A DNA stretch of 64,000 nucleotides, taken from Bacillus sp. Marseille-Q3570. GTDB lineage: Bacteria; Bacillota; Bacilli; Bacillales; Fictibacillaceae. Below are positions 19,581 to 28,665 of the stretch, in pieces (position 1 is the first letter of the stretch; each line of letters starts with the position of its first letter). The notes beneath the pieces were generated by a model that was not told the origin of the DNA, searched no databases, and worked only from the letters and a program-made list of their open reading frames with translations. The DNA lies in assembly GCF_946151055.1 (NCBI RefSeq), contig NZ_CAMGYZ010000014.1:41475-105474 (forward strand), in the 5' to 3' direction. A program made the translations under genes and the position numbers.

Positions 19581-21146
19581 ATGTTAAAAAAAATCGTATA
19601 TGCACTTAGTCTATTCAGTATCATTTTTACGTTAGCAGCGTGTGGAGGGGAATCAACAAGCAGTAGTGAAAAAGGGAAGGAAAAGTTAAAGGTTTATACA
19701 ACGGTTTATCCTCTTCAGTATTTCGCTGAACAAATCGCAGGCGATGAAGCTTCTGTGGAATCCATTCTACCGCCGGGATCAGATCCGCATACTTATGAAC
19801 CGACCACCAAAAAAATGCGTGAATTAGCTGACTCCGATGCTTTCATCTATAACGGGGCAGGGCTGGAATCGTATGCGGAAAAAATCTCTGAATCTATTCA
19901 ATCTGAAGATGTCGAGATACTAGAAGCCTTAAAAGGAATTGACCTGGAAGAGCATGTACATAACCATGAAGGGGAGGAAAGCAGTGAAGAGGACGAACAT
20001 GCTGGACATGACCATGGGGATCAAGATCCGCACGTTTGGCTCGATCCTGTTCTTTCTATTCAGTTGGCGGAGCAAGTCAGGAATCTTTTTGTAGAATTGA
20101 AGCCTGAGCAAGAAGAAGTGTTTAACAAAAACTTTGAAGAGTTGAAAGGAAAGCTTGAAAAACTAGATCAAGAGTTCCATACAGAGCTTGAAAGTTTACC
20201 AGGGAATAAAATTATTGTATCTCATGCTGCTTATGGCTATTGGGAGAAGACTTATGGAATCGAGCAAATCGCAGTTTCTGGTTTGAGCCCTACTAACGAG
20301 CCTACACAAAAGGAGATCAAAAAAATCATTGATACTGCTGAAAAGCATGGTTTGAAACATGTATTTTTTGAACAGAATGTAACTCCTAAAGTGGCGGAAT
20401 TAGTTAGAAAGAAAATTGATGCAGAGCCTTTACGTATACACAATTTATCTGTATTAACAGAAGAAGACATAAAGAATGATGAGGACTACTTTACACTCAT
20501 GCAGCACAACTTGGATGAACTGACAAAAGCTTTATCCGAACCTCCATCAGGAGGATCTTCTGAAAAGAGAGAACAGGATGGACACGATCATGCCCATGAT
20601 GACGAATCAGAAAAAATTTATGAAGGGTATTTTGAAGACAGTCAGGTAAAGGATCGAGCTCTTTCCGATTGGGAAGGTGATTGGCAGTCTGTATACCCCT
20701 ATCTTCAGGATGGTACCCTGGACGAAGTTTTTGCTCATAAAGCAGAACACGAAGGTGACAAGACAGCTGAAGAATATAAGGAATATTATAAAGAAGGTTA
20801 CGAAACCGATGTCGGGCGTATTACGATACAAGGTGCCACTGTAACATTCTTCAAAAATGGAGAAGAACTTTCTGGAGAATATAGCTACGATGGCTATGAA
20901 ATTCTGACATATGATGCGGGAAATAGAGGAGTGAGATATATTTTCAAATTGAAAGAAGAAACAAAAGGACTTCCTCGATATATCCAGTTCAGTGATCATA
21001 GCATCTATCCGACTGAGGCTGATCACTATCACCTATATTGGGGTGATGATCGTGAAGCGTTACTGGATGAAGTTACGAACTGGCCCACTTTTTACCCATC
21101 AGAAATGGATGGCCATGACATCGCCCATGAAATGATTGAACATTAA
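19581..21146 (+). CDS. adcA: Zinc-binding lipoprotein: ZnuA fused to ZinT (AdcA type)
   Basis: 521 residues. Signal peptide with lipobox LAAC, Cys21. Residues about 35-320 form a cluster-9 metal-binding protein with TVYPLQYFAEQIAGD, a metal-ligand histidine in PPGSDPHTYEP, a flexible His/Glu-rich loop (about 118-145) and DPHVWLDP. A second His-rich linker (about 330-345) leads to a ZinT domain, from YEGYFEDSQVKDR to the C terminus, with the metal-site HYHLYWG. Streptococcal AdcA has the same fusion. It captures zinc at the cell surface. No ZnuB/ZnuC genes are adjacent, so permease and ATPase must be encoded elsewhere. Confidence 0.94.
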   Translation: MLKKIVYALSLFSIIFTLAACGGESTSSSEKGKEKLKVYTTVYPLQYFAEQIAGDEASVESILPPGSDPHTYEPTTKKMRELADSDAFIYNGAGLESYAEKISESIQSEDVEILEALKGIDLEEHVHNHEGEESSEEDEHAGHDHGDQDPHVWLDPVLSIQLAEQVRNLFVELKPEQEEVFNKNFEELKGKLEKLDQEFHTELESLPGNKIIVSHAAYGYWEKTYGIEQIAVSGLSPTNEPTQKEIKKIIDTAEKHGLKHVFFEQNVTPKVAELVRKKIDAEPLRIHNLSVLTEEDIKNDEDYFTLMQHNLDELTKALSEPPSGGSSEKREQDGHDHAHDDESEKIYEGYFEDSQVKDRALSDWEGDWQSVYPYLQDGTLDEVFAHKAEHEGDKTAEEYKEYYKEGYETDVGRITIQGATVTFFKNGEELSGEYSYDGYEILTYDAGNRGVRYIFKLKEETKGLPRYIQFSDHSIYPTEADHYHLYWGDDREALLDEVTNWPTFYPSEMDGHDIAHEMIEH

Positions 21147-21171
21147 ATTTGGATAAAGGAGAAATTGAGGT

Positions 21172-21798
21172 ATGCCAGAATTCTGGGAATCTAGTTTTAT
21201 AGAAAATCAAATGATGTGGGGGCTTGAACCTTCAGACTCCGCTATACTGACAAAGGACTTTTTCCTTGAAAAGAACGTCAAGGATATATTGTTGCCCGGT
21301 ATTGGATATGGCAGGAATGCAAAGGTTTTCATGGATAACGGAATCAATGTAACCGGTATTGAAATCTCAAAAACAGCGATTGGATTGGCAAGGGAAAATG
21401 ACCTGGACATTCGGATTTTTCATGGTTCAGTGACCGATATGCCTTTTGATGAAAAGCTTTATGATGGAGTATTTTGTCATGCGCTTATTCACTTATTGAA
21501 CGATCGTGAGAGAGAGAAGTTCATTAAGGATTGCTATAATCAATTGAAGCCGAATGGTTATATGGTTTTCACTACAATTTCTAAGGACGCTCCAATGTTT
21601 GGAAAGGGCAAACAGCTAGGTAAAGACTATTTCGAGATCATGGAAGGCGTGAAGATGTTTTTTTATGATTCTGAATCGATAAATCAAGAGTTTGGAAACT
21701 ACGGACTACTGGAAATTTCGGAAATCGTTGAGCCGCATAAGAATATGGAAAACAAACCTCCATTTCCATTCATGATGGTAACATGCAAAAAGGACTGA
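21172..21798 (+). CDS. Class I SAM-dependent methyltransferase
   Basis: 208 residues. Motif I is LLPGIGYGRNAKVF at about 40-53, followed by the acidic end of strand 2 in VTGIEIS (about 63) and MPFDEKLYDGVFCHALIHLL as motif II region. The N-terminal tryptophan-rich segment (FWESSFIENQMMWG) is typical of a TehB-like or thiol-methyltransferase-like subgroup. AAGGAG precedes the ATG. It starts 26 bases after adcA and may be cotranscribed, but nothing shows a zinc-related role. Confidence 0.85.
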   Translation: MPEFWESSFIENQMMWGLEPSDSAILTKDFFLEKNVKDILLPGIGYGRNAKVFMDNGINVTGIEISKTAIGLARENDLDIRIFHGSVTDMPFDEKLYDGVFCHALIHLLNDREREKFIKDCYNQLKPNGYMVFTTISKDAPMFGKGKQLGKDYFEIMEGVKMFFYDSESINQEFGNYGLLEISEIVEPHKNMENKPPFPFMMVTCKKD

Positions 21799-21951
21799 AC
21801 AGATAATGAAAATAATTAATATATATGTCCCCGAAGGAGATTCAGAGAATCAATAGAAAATAATATAGTGATTGAATTTGTCAGTTTTATTCCAAAAAAA
21901 GAAGGATTGAATCACATGGGAAAAACCATTTCGTTAAAGGAGGCGTTCATT

Positions 21952-22014
21952 ATGACAAACAATAGAGTTTTTATTATACGCAATTTAAATTTTAAGGGGA
22001 TAACGCCTAATTGA
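21952..22014 (+). CDS. Possible 20-residue peptide ORF (low confidence)
   Basis: A strong AAAGGAGG (21935-21942) precedes an ATG opening a 20-codon frame that starts MTNNRVFIIRNLNFK. The surrounding DNA has no other gene and may be decayed, so this could be the surviving start of a lost gene. Confidence 0.25.
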   Translation: MTNNRVFIIRNLNFKGITPN

Positions 22015-22057
22015 TGATTTGGTTCAGTTGTCCCCGAATTATGAAAGGGGAAAACTC

Positions 22058-22447
22058 ATGAATACTCATAACGTGGAACTTGTAGAATTAAATGAAGAAA
22101 ACTGGTATGAATGCTGTAAATTAGAAGTGTCATCAGATCAAGAAGAATTCATTGAATCGAATGCAATATCAATAGCTCAATCAAAGTATGAACCGACGTT
22201 AAAACCATACGCTATTTATTTTGAAGAAAAAGTAGTCGGCTTTTTGATGTACAATTCTGTTCAAGAGGAACTTGATGGTTATTGGGTATATCGAATAATG
22301 GTGGATAAAGAATTCCAGGGCAAGGGTATCGGTAAATTAGCTACTAAGCTCATGATTTCAGAGATAGCTGAATTACCGAATGCTAAAAAAGTAGTCGTAG
22401 GTTATCATCCTGAAAATTCGGGAGCACTCCGGCTATATTCAACTTAA
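22058..22447 (+). CDS. GNAT-family N-acetyltransferase, probably C-terminally truncated
   Basis: 129 residues from the ATG at 22058, set by AAAGGGG at 22045-22050; the frame is open to 22019. The acetyl-CoA-binding motif A is clear: IMVDKEFQGKGIGKLATKL (about 78-96), and GYHPENSGALRLY matches the PaiA/SpeG-like end. The frame stops just after LYST, where relatives usually continue with a glycine-phenylalanine strand of about 15-20 residues that completes the fold. The loss may be a nonsense or indel event. Substrate unknown. Confidence 0.75.
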   Translation: MNTHNVELVELNEENWYECCKLEVSSDQEEFIESNAISIAQSKYEPTLKPYAIYFEEKVVGFLMYNSVQEELDGYWVYRIMVDKEFQGKGIGKLATKLMISEIAELPNAKKVVVGYHPENSGALRLYST

Positions 22448-22501
22448 AAGTCGATTGAAAATTGAACTGGGGAATTCACATCAATAAATGGGGGATAGAA
22501 C

Positions 22502-23119
22502 ATGTTTGGAAATTTTAATTTTGACTTGATTCTTCGTGAACGAGATGATTCAACCCCTTTAGTGGTAATGATGTGTGGTGTGGCGGGTGCTGGAAAAACG
22601 ACATTCGCACAACATTTAGAAAAAGAAGGTTTTGTACGTCTCTCTATTGATGAAGAAATATGGGCTACTAATGGTCGTTATGGGATTGATTTCCCAATTG
22701 AAAAAATTGAGGAATACAAAAAAGATGCAGAAAGAAGATTAAGCAACCGTCTAATAAAATTGGTTCACTCTAAACAACAGGTGGTGATTGATTTCAGTTT
22801 TTGGGACCTAGCAAGGAGGAATCAATATAAAAAACTTATTGAGGGTTCCGGCGGTAAATGGAAACTTATATATTTAAAGGCTAAACCAGATGATTTGCGT
22901 GAACGACTCAAGTTACGTAACAAACGTCTTGATGCAAATGCGTTCCCTATTTCAGAATAAGTTCTCACTTTTTATTTTAATAGTTTCGAGGTCCCAGAAG
23001 GTGAAGGAGAAATTGTAATTGAAAATTATACCAATCAAAGGGAAAAGAGAACATTTATTATTAACGGGTTCATATGTGCTCAAAGAAGTCTAGAAAAAAA
23101 TGTTAAAATAAAGGTATGA
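22502..23119 (+). pseudogene. AAA/zeta-like P-loop kinase gene with an in-frame stop
   Basis: The frame from 22502 encodes a small P-loop protein: Walker A CGVAGAGKTTFA at about 25-36, SIDEEIW at about 51, VVIDFSFWDLARR near 99 and RLKLRNKR near 140. It ends at TAA 22958-22960 after FPISE. The same frame remains open beyond that stop and continues with protein-like sequence (VLTFYFNSFEVPEGEGEIVI and onward) to TGA at 23117-23119. Relatives of this kinase family end with a similar PxGEGE segment, so one substitution (probably GAA to TAA) seems to have interrupted a 205-codon gene. The first 152 residues may still be made. Confidence 0.75.
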
Positions 23120-23586
23120 ATCAACCTTGAGCGTCATTAAGGGCAGCATTCTTGAATAAGTTTCCTATATTTATTCATAAAAAGGCTGTTTCTTTGAGGA
23201 ACACCTGGATATCTAGGTAAAAGTTTTGGTGAAATTGTAATAGAAATTAAATGACGGGAAATGAAAAGATACTCTATGCAAATCGGTGTGCTTAATCGTA
23301 ATAAAGCGCACCTTCTTTTATATTTTTTAAGAATTAAACAGCAAGATAAGAAATGAAGTACCAATATTTACTTACTAGAATAATTTCTTGAGGTAGGAGG
23401 AGCCGCAAAACGGGGATGAGAGAGGAACAATCGTCCCTAAAGAAATAGGCTCAGAGGAGATCACCTCTAAGCCATTCTGTTACAGATAATGAAAGAGTAA
23501 AATACTATCCACAGTATATATGCGTAACTTAAGTTCAGCTTGCGCTATGGCTTGGCTTTGCCAAGTATGCTGTAACATTTCTGAGA
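23120..23586. other. Gene-free stretch with hairpins
   Basis: No intact gene seen. A hairpin GGCTCAGAGG/CCTCTAAGCC spans about 23448-23474 and another, CTTGGC/GCCAAG, about 23552-23566, downstream of the minus-strand cyclodeaminase gene and possibly its terminator region. A short open stretch near 23212 (GTPGYLGKSFGEIV in one frame) may be a gene remnant. Confidence 0.5.
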
Positions 23587-24570
23587 TCATACTTCAATTT
23601 CCGTTCCAATGTTCCGTTCTTTAGATAGATTATAGACGCCTTTGGCTACTGAAAGGTCAAAGTAGGCGGCACCGACGGATTTGAAGAAGGTGATCTCGTC
23701 CTCATTTTCCCGCCCTGGTTTCAGTTGGGTTTCCAGTTCGAAAAGCTCTCCATGAAGGGCATCAAACGACCACGATCCATCATTTGCTGCATGGATGAGT
23801 TCACCGGCTTCTTCCTTTGCGCCTCCTATATCGTCGGCGACAATTTTGGAAGCACGGGTGACAGTGGCCAGATCGACTTCTCTCATATGGGGGAGATAAG
23901 AACCGATTCCGTTTATGTGTGTCCCTGGCTTTAGATCATTCCCGTTGAATACGGGTTCGTTCGAACGGGTGGCACAACAGATGATATCGGATTGACGTAC
24001 CGCTGCCGCAACATCCTCATAGACTTCGAATGGGATGTCGATTCCGGATGCCTGCAGTTTTTCACCAAATTTTTCGGCTTTTGATGGTGTCCTGTTCACT
24101 AATAGTATACGAGATATGTTCCTGACGGCTAAAACACCGAGTGCTTGTTCGAATCCCATACCACCTGTCCCGATGATCGTAAGCACCTTCGCGTCTTTAC
24201 GTGCCAGATAGTCCGTAGCGATACCGGACAGAGCCGCTGTTCTGAGTCTTGTTAAATACGAGGCATTCATCATGGCGAGATGTTCACCGTTTTCTGCATT
24301 TGACAGTAAAAGAACACCTTGTGTGGTGGCCTTTCCTTTTGATGGGTTTTTCGGGAATATGGTCACGACTTTCACCGCTGATACTTCTTCATATCTATCT
24401 GCGCTTGGCATATAAAGTGCAGATCCTTCCTGCATCGGAAAGCGGAGAACGGTACGGTGAGGGCTGTCTATTTTATTAGCACCATAGACGTGTAGTGTCG
24501 CTTTGACATCCCTGATGGCATCTTTCATTCCATAACTTTGTTGAATTTCCTTTTCACTTATGATCAACAT
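23587..24570 (-). CDS. Ornithine cyclodeaminase/mu-crystallin family protein
   Basis: 327 residues. The Rossmann motif is VLTIIGTGGMGFEQA at about 130-144, and RLRTAALSGIATDYLAR before it is the usual substrate-cofactor contact region, with VKVVTIFPKNP at about 67. Family members deaminate ornithine, reduce cyclic ketimines such as pyrroline-2-carboxylate, or act in ectoine breakdown; sequence alone does not decide. AGGGAGG precedes the ATG. It lies 24 bases downstream of an MHS-type transporter gene on the same strand, so the two probably import and convert an amino-acid-like compound. Confidence 0.88.
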   Translation of the reverse strand: MLIISEKEIQQSYGMKDAIRDVKATLHVYGANKIDSPHRTVLRFPMQEGSALYMPSADRYEEVSAVKVVTIFPKNPSKGKATTQGVLLLSNAENGEHLAMMNASYLTRLRTAALSGIATDYLARKDAKVLTIIGTGGMGFEQALGVLAVRNISRILLVNRTPSKAEKFGEKLQASGIDIPFEVYEDVAAAVRQSDIICCATRSNEPVFNGNDLKPGTHINGIGSYLPHMREVDLATVTRASKIVADDIGGAKEEAGELIHAANDGSWSFDALHGELFELETQLKPGRENEDEITFFKSVGAAYFDLSVAKGVYNLSKERNIGTEIEV

Positions 24571-24594
24571 GTGAGGTCCTCCCTAAAAGATGGT

Positions 24595-25884
24595 TCAACT
24601 GTTAAGTGAGACGTCCATTTGCTGATTTTCACGCGTCTTCACAGCCCAGATTGCAATGAGTGAGATGATTGACGTGAAGATGATATAGATCGCAACCGGA
24701 ACATAGGAATTGTTGAAGGTAGCAAGCAGGGCGGTTGCAACGAGCGGAGCTGTTCCACCAGCCAGCGCTGCACCGATTTGATAGCCGAGAGAGATTCCTG
24801 TATAACGGACCTTTGCATCAAAAATCTCTGAAAACATCGTTCCAAGAACGGCAGTGATTGGTGACCAGATGATTCCTAAACCTATCACTGTGGCAACGAC
24901 GAGCAACACGACGTTTTGCTGCTGCAGCATCCAGAAGTAAGGAAATGCAAACAGTGCCATTCCAATTGCTCCAATCATATACAGTTTTCTACGGCCGAAT
25001 TGATCAGACATCCTCCCCATGATCGGAATCAAGATCGTCGTGATGATGGTGGCGATCATGACTGCATTCAATGTAGCGGTTCTGGAGTAACCCAGGTTGC
25101 CGGTAGCGTATGACACGACGAAGGTACTGAAAATATAGAATGGTGCTGTTTCTACGACTTTTGCCCCGATCGCAATGAGTACTTCACGCCAATAGTTCTT
25201 AAAGGTTTCGACAATCGGAAGTTTCGGGACCTCTCCAGACTCTTTCACTTTTTTGAAAGCAGGTGTTTCATCAATGCCTTTACGGATCCACAACCCGAAA
25301 ATGACAAGTAGTGAACTCATGATGAATGGGACACGCCATCCCCATGTAATAAAACTGCCTTCTGGAAGCAAGCTTATGATTGAAAGGGCGATGGTTCCGA
25401 GCAGCATCCCGATCGTCACGCCCATCTGAGGGATTGCACCAAATAGACCACGTTTTTCTTCAGGCGCATATTCGAATGCTAATAAAAGTGCACCGCCCCA
25501 TTCACCGCCGATTCCGAGACCCTGGATCAAGCGCAACGTGATCAATAAGATCGGTGCCCAAATGCCAATGGCTTGATATGTAGGTAGAATTCCCATTGCA
25601 AATGTCGCAGCCCCCATCAGGCTAAGGGTCAGGACAAGGGTTTTCTTTCTGCCGATCCGGTCACCGATGTGGCTGAAGATCACACCTCCGAAAGGTCGGA
25701 TGAAGAAGGCTAATGCAAATGAGGCATAGGAGAGCAGAAGGCCGACAGTCGGGTCTTCGTTCACGAAGAACAATTGGTTGAAAACGAGTGCGGCTACGGT
25801 TCCATATAAAAAATAATCAAACCACTCGATCGAGCTTCCTACTAAACTAGCAATCAATACCCGTCGTATTTGTTTCTTTTCCAC
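24595..25884 (-). CDS. MFS transporter of the metabolite:H+ symporter (ProP/ShiA-like) family
   Basis: 429 residues, multispanning. The family start SLVGSSIEWFDYFLYGTVAA is at about 14-33, followed by FFIRPFGGVIFSHIGDRIGRKKTLV, the MHS signature, and GGEWGGALLLAFEYAPEEKRGLFG near 150. Such proteins take up betaines, proline, citrate, shikimate or similar acids. It is cotranscribed with the cyclodeaminase-like gene from a strong promoter and divergent from an XRE-cupin regulator, which probably controls both. Confidence 0.92.
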   Translation of the reverse strand: MEKKQIRRVLIASLVGSSIEWFDYFLYGTVAALVFNQLFFVNEDPTVGLLLSYASFALAFFIRPFGGVIFSHIGDRIGRKKTLVLTLSLMGAATFAMGILPTYQAIGIWAPILLITLRLIQGLGIGGEWGGALLLAFEYAPEEKRGLFGAIPQMGVTIGMLLGTIALSIISLLPEGSFITWGWRVPFIMSSLLVIFGLWIRKGIDETPAFKKVKESGEVPKLPIVETFKNYWREVLIAIGAKVVETAPFYIFSTFVVSYATGNLGYSRTATLNAVMIATIITTILIPIMGRMSDQFGRRKLYMIGAIGMALFAFPYFWMLQQQNVVLLVVATVIGLGIIWSPITAVLGTMFSEIFDAKVRYTGISLGYQIGAALAGGTAPLVATALLATFNNSYVPVAIYIIFTSIISLIAIWAVKTRENQQMDVSLNS

Positions 25885-25937
25885 GGTGATTTCCTCCCTG
25901 AAAATTAAAGTGGTACTTCAATTTTTCTGTTGCGTCG

Positions 25938-25966
25938 ATTTTAGATAATTAAAAGTTTTCTGTCAA
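25938..25966 (-). promoter_or_regulatory. Sigma-A promoter of the transporter-cyclodeaminase operon
   Basis: On the minus strand -35 TTGACA (complement of 25961-25966), a 17-base spacer and -10 TAAAAT (complement of 25938-25943). The near-palindrome TAGTACTA beside the -35 could bind the divergent XRE-cupin regulator. Confidence 0.75.
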
Positions 25967-26054
25967 TAGTACTAAGCAATCATTTAATCTCAAACTTCCA
26001 GAGCGGATGGTCATGTATAATAGAGTCAGTTAGATTACAAAGGGAGGTATCCCA

Positions 26055-26567
26055 ATGCCTTCGGATTCGATTGGGAAACAGATCAAATCATTAAGGAAAA
26101 CGCGTGAGCTGACGTTGAAGGAATTAGCGGAACGAACAGGAGTTTCGATCAGCTTTTTATCGCAAGTAGAGCGTGGAAAATCAAGTGTAACATTAGAGTC
26201 GTTGAAAAAGATTTCGGATGCATTGGAAGTTAATCCGAGCATCTTTTTTTCGGAGAACCGAGCACGGGAAGAATCAGGTATGGAACATGAATCCTTCCAC
26301 TATGAGGACTTATCCTGTGGTATACATAATGCTGTCTTTTCACCCATCATGGTGACGTTGAAGCCAGGCGAAAATAAAGGCAGTGCTTTTTCCCATAATG
26401 GTCATGAGTTTTTGTTCGTGATTGAGGGGAGGCTGACTGTAGAAGTAGAGGGGGAAAGAATCGAACTTTGCGAACAGCAACCATTCATGTTCGATGCAGG
26501 AAAAGTGCATTACTGGTATAACTTTTCCGAGAAAGACGTAAAGTTTTTAGTGGTTACATCTAAGTAA
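26055..26567 (+). CDS. XRE-family regulator with C-terminal cupin sensor domain
   Basis: 170 residues: helix-turn-helix at about 8-62 (LTLKELAERTGVSISFLSQVERGKSS split across recognition helices) and a cupin barrel at about 95-168 with GHEFLFVIEGRLTVEV and a second histidine in AGKVHYWYN. Small ligands bind the cupin and change DNA binding. GGAGG sits 8 bases before the ATG. Divergent placement from the transporter-cyclodeaminase operon makes it the likely regulator of that operon. Confidence 0.9.
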   Translation: MPSDSIGKQIKSLRKTRELTLKELAERTGVSISFLSQVERGKSSVTLESLKKISDALEVNPSIFFSENRAREESGMEHESFHYEDLSCGIHNAVFSPIMVTLKPGENKGSAFSHNGHEFLFVIEGRLTVEVEGERIELCEQQPFMFDAGKVHYWYNFSEKDVKFLVVTSK

Positions 26568-26603
26568 AAAGCCCTTCATTATTTAGGAAGAGTCGTGATA
26601 GGC

Positions 26604-26632
26604 ACAGGCACGTCAATAAAACGTGCCTTTTA
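26604..26632 (+). terminator. Terminator after the XRE-cupin gene
   Basis: AGGCACGT (26606-26613) pairs with ACGTGCCT (26621-26628), tail TTTTAT. Confidence 0.85.
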
Positions 26633-27079
26633 TCGTTGGTCAATTTATAGCCTTTAGAAGAATGTAAAAGAGTTGAGTCTATTTTTATGTTCCAGATTGT
26701 TCATGCCATGATATTACGCCCAGCGAAAACCGATACAGCCAATAATAAATAATAATGCTTGATCCCCTTGCCAACACCACTGTGCTGAAGTGGTGTTTTT
26801 TATATTTGAAGAAAGTATAAAGTACTTTCTTTCAATTTAAAAATTTCAAAAACAAAAGGAACCTTATCGAAAAATACACCTTACCATTAACCAAGGATTG
26901 AAACCACTATTATAAAACTTCTGTAATGGGGACAATAGCTGAAGAGCAGCATAGCACAAAAAGGTCACTATTTTTCGATGGAGGTGGGTCTATAGGATAT
27001 CAATCATTAGACTAGGAAGGTGGTTTATATGCGTTTTTTAGAAAAAATACTTAGGAAGTCAACAAAGGAGATGGATAAG
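26633..27079. other. Intergenic stretch without intact gene
   Basis: Contains a second terminator-like hairpin at 26773-26803 (AACACCACT/AGTGGTGTT plus T-run) resembling the serA terminator. On the minus strand near 26690-26770 a short frame reads KHYYLLLAVSVFAGRNIMA, reminiscent of the first helix of a DMT transporter, perhaps a relic. Nothing else supported. Confidence 0.5.
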
Positions 27080-27691
27080 ATGTCAAACGTCAAATTAGCA
27101 GTAATCTTTTATAGCATGGGTGGGACAAACTTTCAATTGGCAAAATGGGCTGAAGAAGGGGCGAGAGAAGCTGGTGCTGATGTAAAAGTATTAAAAGTAG
27201 AAGAATTAGCACCAGAATCAATCATTGAGAGAAATGAAGCGTGGAAGGCAACTGTAGAAGCCACAAAAGATGTACCAGTGGCAACATCTGATGACATCGA
27301 GTGGGCAGATGCAATCCTATTTAGTGTCCCAACACGTTTTGGAAACGTGCCGTCACAAATGAAACAATTCCTGGATATACAAGGTGGTCTCTGGATGAAC
27401 GGTAAGACGATTAATAAGGTTGTAAGTGCTATGACCTCTGCTCAAAATCCACACGGTGGCCAGGAAGCTACATTGTTATCTTTATATACTTCTATGATGC
27501 ACTGGGGTGCTATTATTGCCGCACCTGGGTACACGGATCCAGTACTGTTTGGAGCAGGTGGAAATCCATATGGAACAAGCGTAACAGTCGATCAAAATGG
27601 TAAAATGGTTGATGATGTCGAGGGTGCTGTGAAGCATCAAGCCAAACGTACTGTTACAGTTGCTGAATGGGTGAAAAATGGAAACCAATAA
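27080..27691 (+). CDS. WrbA-like flavodoxin-fold NAD(P)H:quinone oxidoreductase
   Basis: 203 residues from the ATG at 27080. Flavin phosphate loop YSMGGTNFQLAKW at about 10-22, VPTRFGNVPSQMKQFLD at about 75-91 and TSAQNPHGGQEATLLSLYTSMMHWG near 115-139 are WrbA signatures. The frame is open to 27020, but AAAGGAG at 27064-27070 suits the ATG at 27080 and gives the usual WrbA length. The protein would reduce quinones by two electrons with FMN. A terminator follows directly. Confidence 0.88.
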   Translation: MSNVKLAVIFYSMGGTNFQLAKWAEEGAREAGADVKVLKVEELAPESIIERNEAWKATVEATKDVPVATSDDIEWADAILFSVPTRFGNVPSQMKQFLDIQGGLWMNGKTINKVVSAMTSAQNPHGGQEATLLSLYTSMMHWGAIIAAPGYTDPVLFGAGGNPYGTSVTVDQNGKMVDDVEGAVKHQAKRTVTVAEWVKNGNQ

Positions 27692-27704
27692 TTGAACTAT
27701 CCAG

Positions 27705-27736
27705 GCAGCGCCAATCATACGATTGGTGCTGTTTTA
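27705..27736 (+). terminator. Terminator after the WrbA-like gene
   Basis: AGCGCCAATC (27707-27716) pairs with GATTGGTGCT (27721-27730) with one G-U pair, then GTTTTAT. Confidence 0.8.
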
Positions 27737-27739
27737 TAT

Positions 27740-27852
27740 CAGTTGTAGGGGGCGGAATGGTATTGCCTGTCGCATTCGCTTTCACATATCGGATCGCTCC
27801 TCCGGATAAACAGGTGCTGTTATGGGCATTGTTACAGCCCCGATGTTACTGG

Positions 27853-27860
<8 letters not shown>
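27740..27860 (+). pseudogene. Fragment of a DHA2-type MFS transporter gene
   Basis: Protein-like sequence SVVGGGMVLPVAFAFTYRI then APPDKQ is followed, after a one-base frame change, by AVMGIVTAPMLLAPA. This matches the motif C region of EmrB-like 14-helix exporters (GGGxxxPV, YRxxPPxxR, MGI, LLAP). Nothing of the rest of the gene remains. It runs straight into the rph relic. Confidence 0.65.
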
Positions 27861-28488
<628 letters not shown>

Positions 28489-28517
28489 TTTACAATTTTT
28501 TCTGAATATTTTATACT
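28489..28517 (+). promoter_or_regulatory. Sigma-A promoter of the peptide-MccB-exporter cluster
   Basis: -35 TTTACA (28489-28494), exactly 17 bases, -10 TATACT (28512-28517). The first ribosome binding site downstream, GGGGAGGTGA at 28536-28545, belongs to the 18-codon peptide gene, so the peptide is the first translated product. Confidence 0.8.
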
Positions 28518-28550
28518 GTTAGTAACTTACATATCGGGGAGGTGAGCTTC

Positions 28551-28607
28551 ATGGTCCGCAAAACGGTTATCAAGTCAAGCGTAGCAGGGTTGGGTCTTGA
28601 GGGATAA
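28551..28607 (+). CDS. 18-residue precursor peptide, candidate MccB substrate
   Basis: The frame encodes MVRKTVIKSSVAGLGLEG and ends in TAA. GGGGAGGTGA at 28536-28545 is among the best ribosome binding sites in the window. The gene is followed by a terminator hairpin and then the MccB-like gene, the same order as mccA-terminator-mccB in microcin C clusters. It has a basic N-terminal half and a small, hydrophobic C-terminal half. Known MccA peptides end in asparagine, which is converted during adenylation; this one ends in glycine, as in ubiquitin-like substrates of E1/ThiF enzymes. That the peptide is the substrate is inferred from position and enzyme family. Confidence 0.7.
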   Translation: MVRKTVIKSSVAGLGLEG

Positions 28608-28615
28608 TTCCCTGG

Positions 28616-28642
28616 AAAAGCCTGGTGTATCCGGGCTTTTTC
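28616..28642 (+). terminator. Intercistronic terminator between peptide and adenylyltransferase genes
   Basis: AAAAGCCTGG (28616-28625) pairs with CCGGGCTTTT (28631-28640), one U-G pair, loop TGTAT, then T-rich. Partial termination would give much more peptide mRNA than enzyme mRNA. Confidence 0.8.
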
Positions 28643-28665
28643 TAATACTGAAAGAGGTGAGGTTA

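Noticed and set aside
23137..23364. 75-codon minus-strand frame
   Set aside because: No ribosome binding site and no protein-like pattern; the opposite strand holds only possible gene debris.
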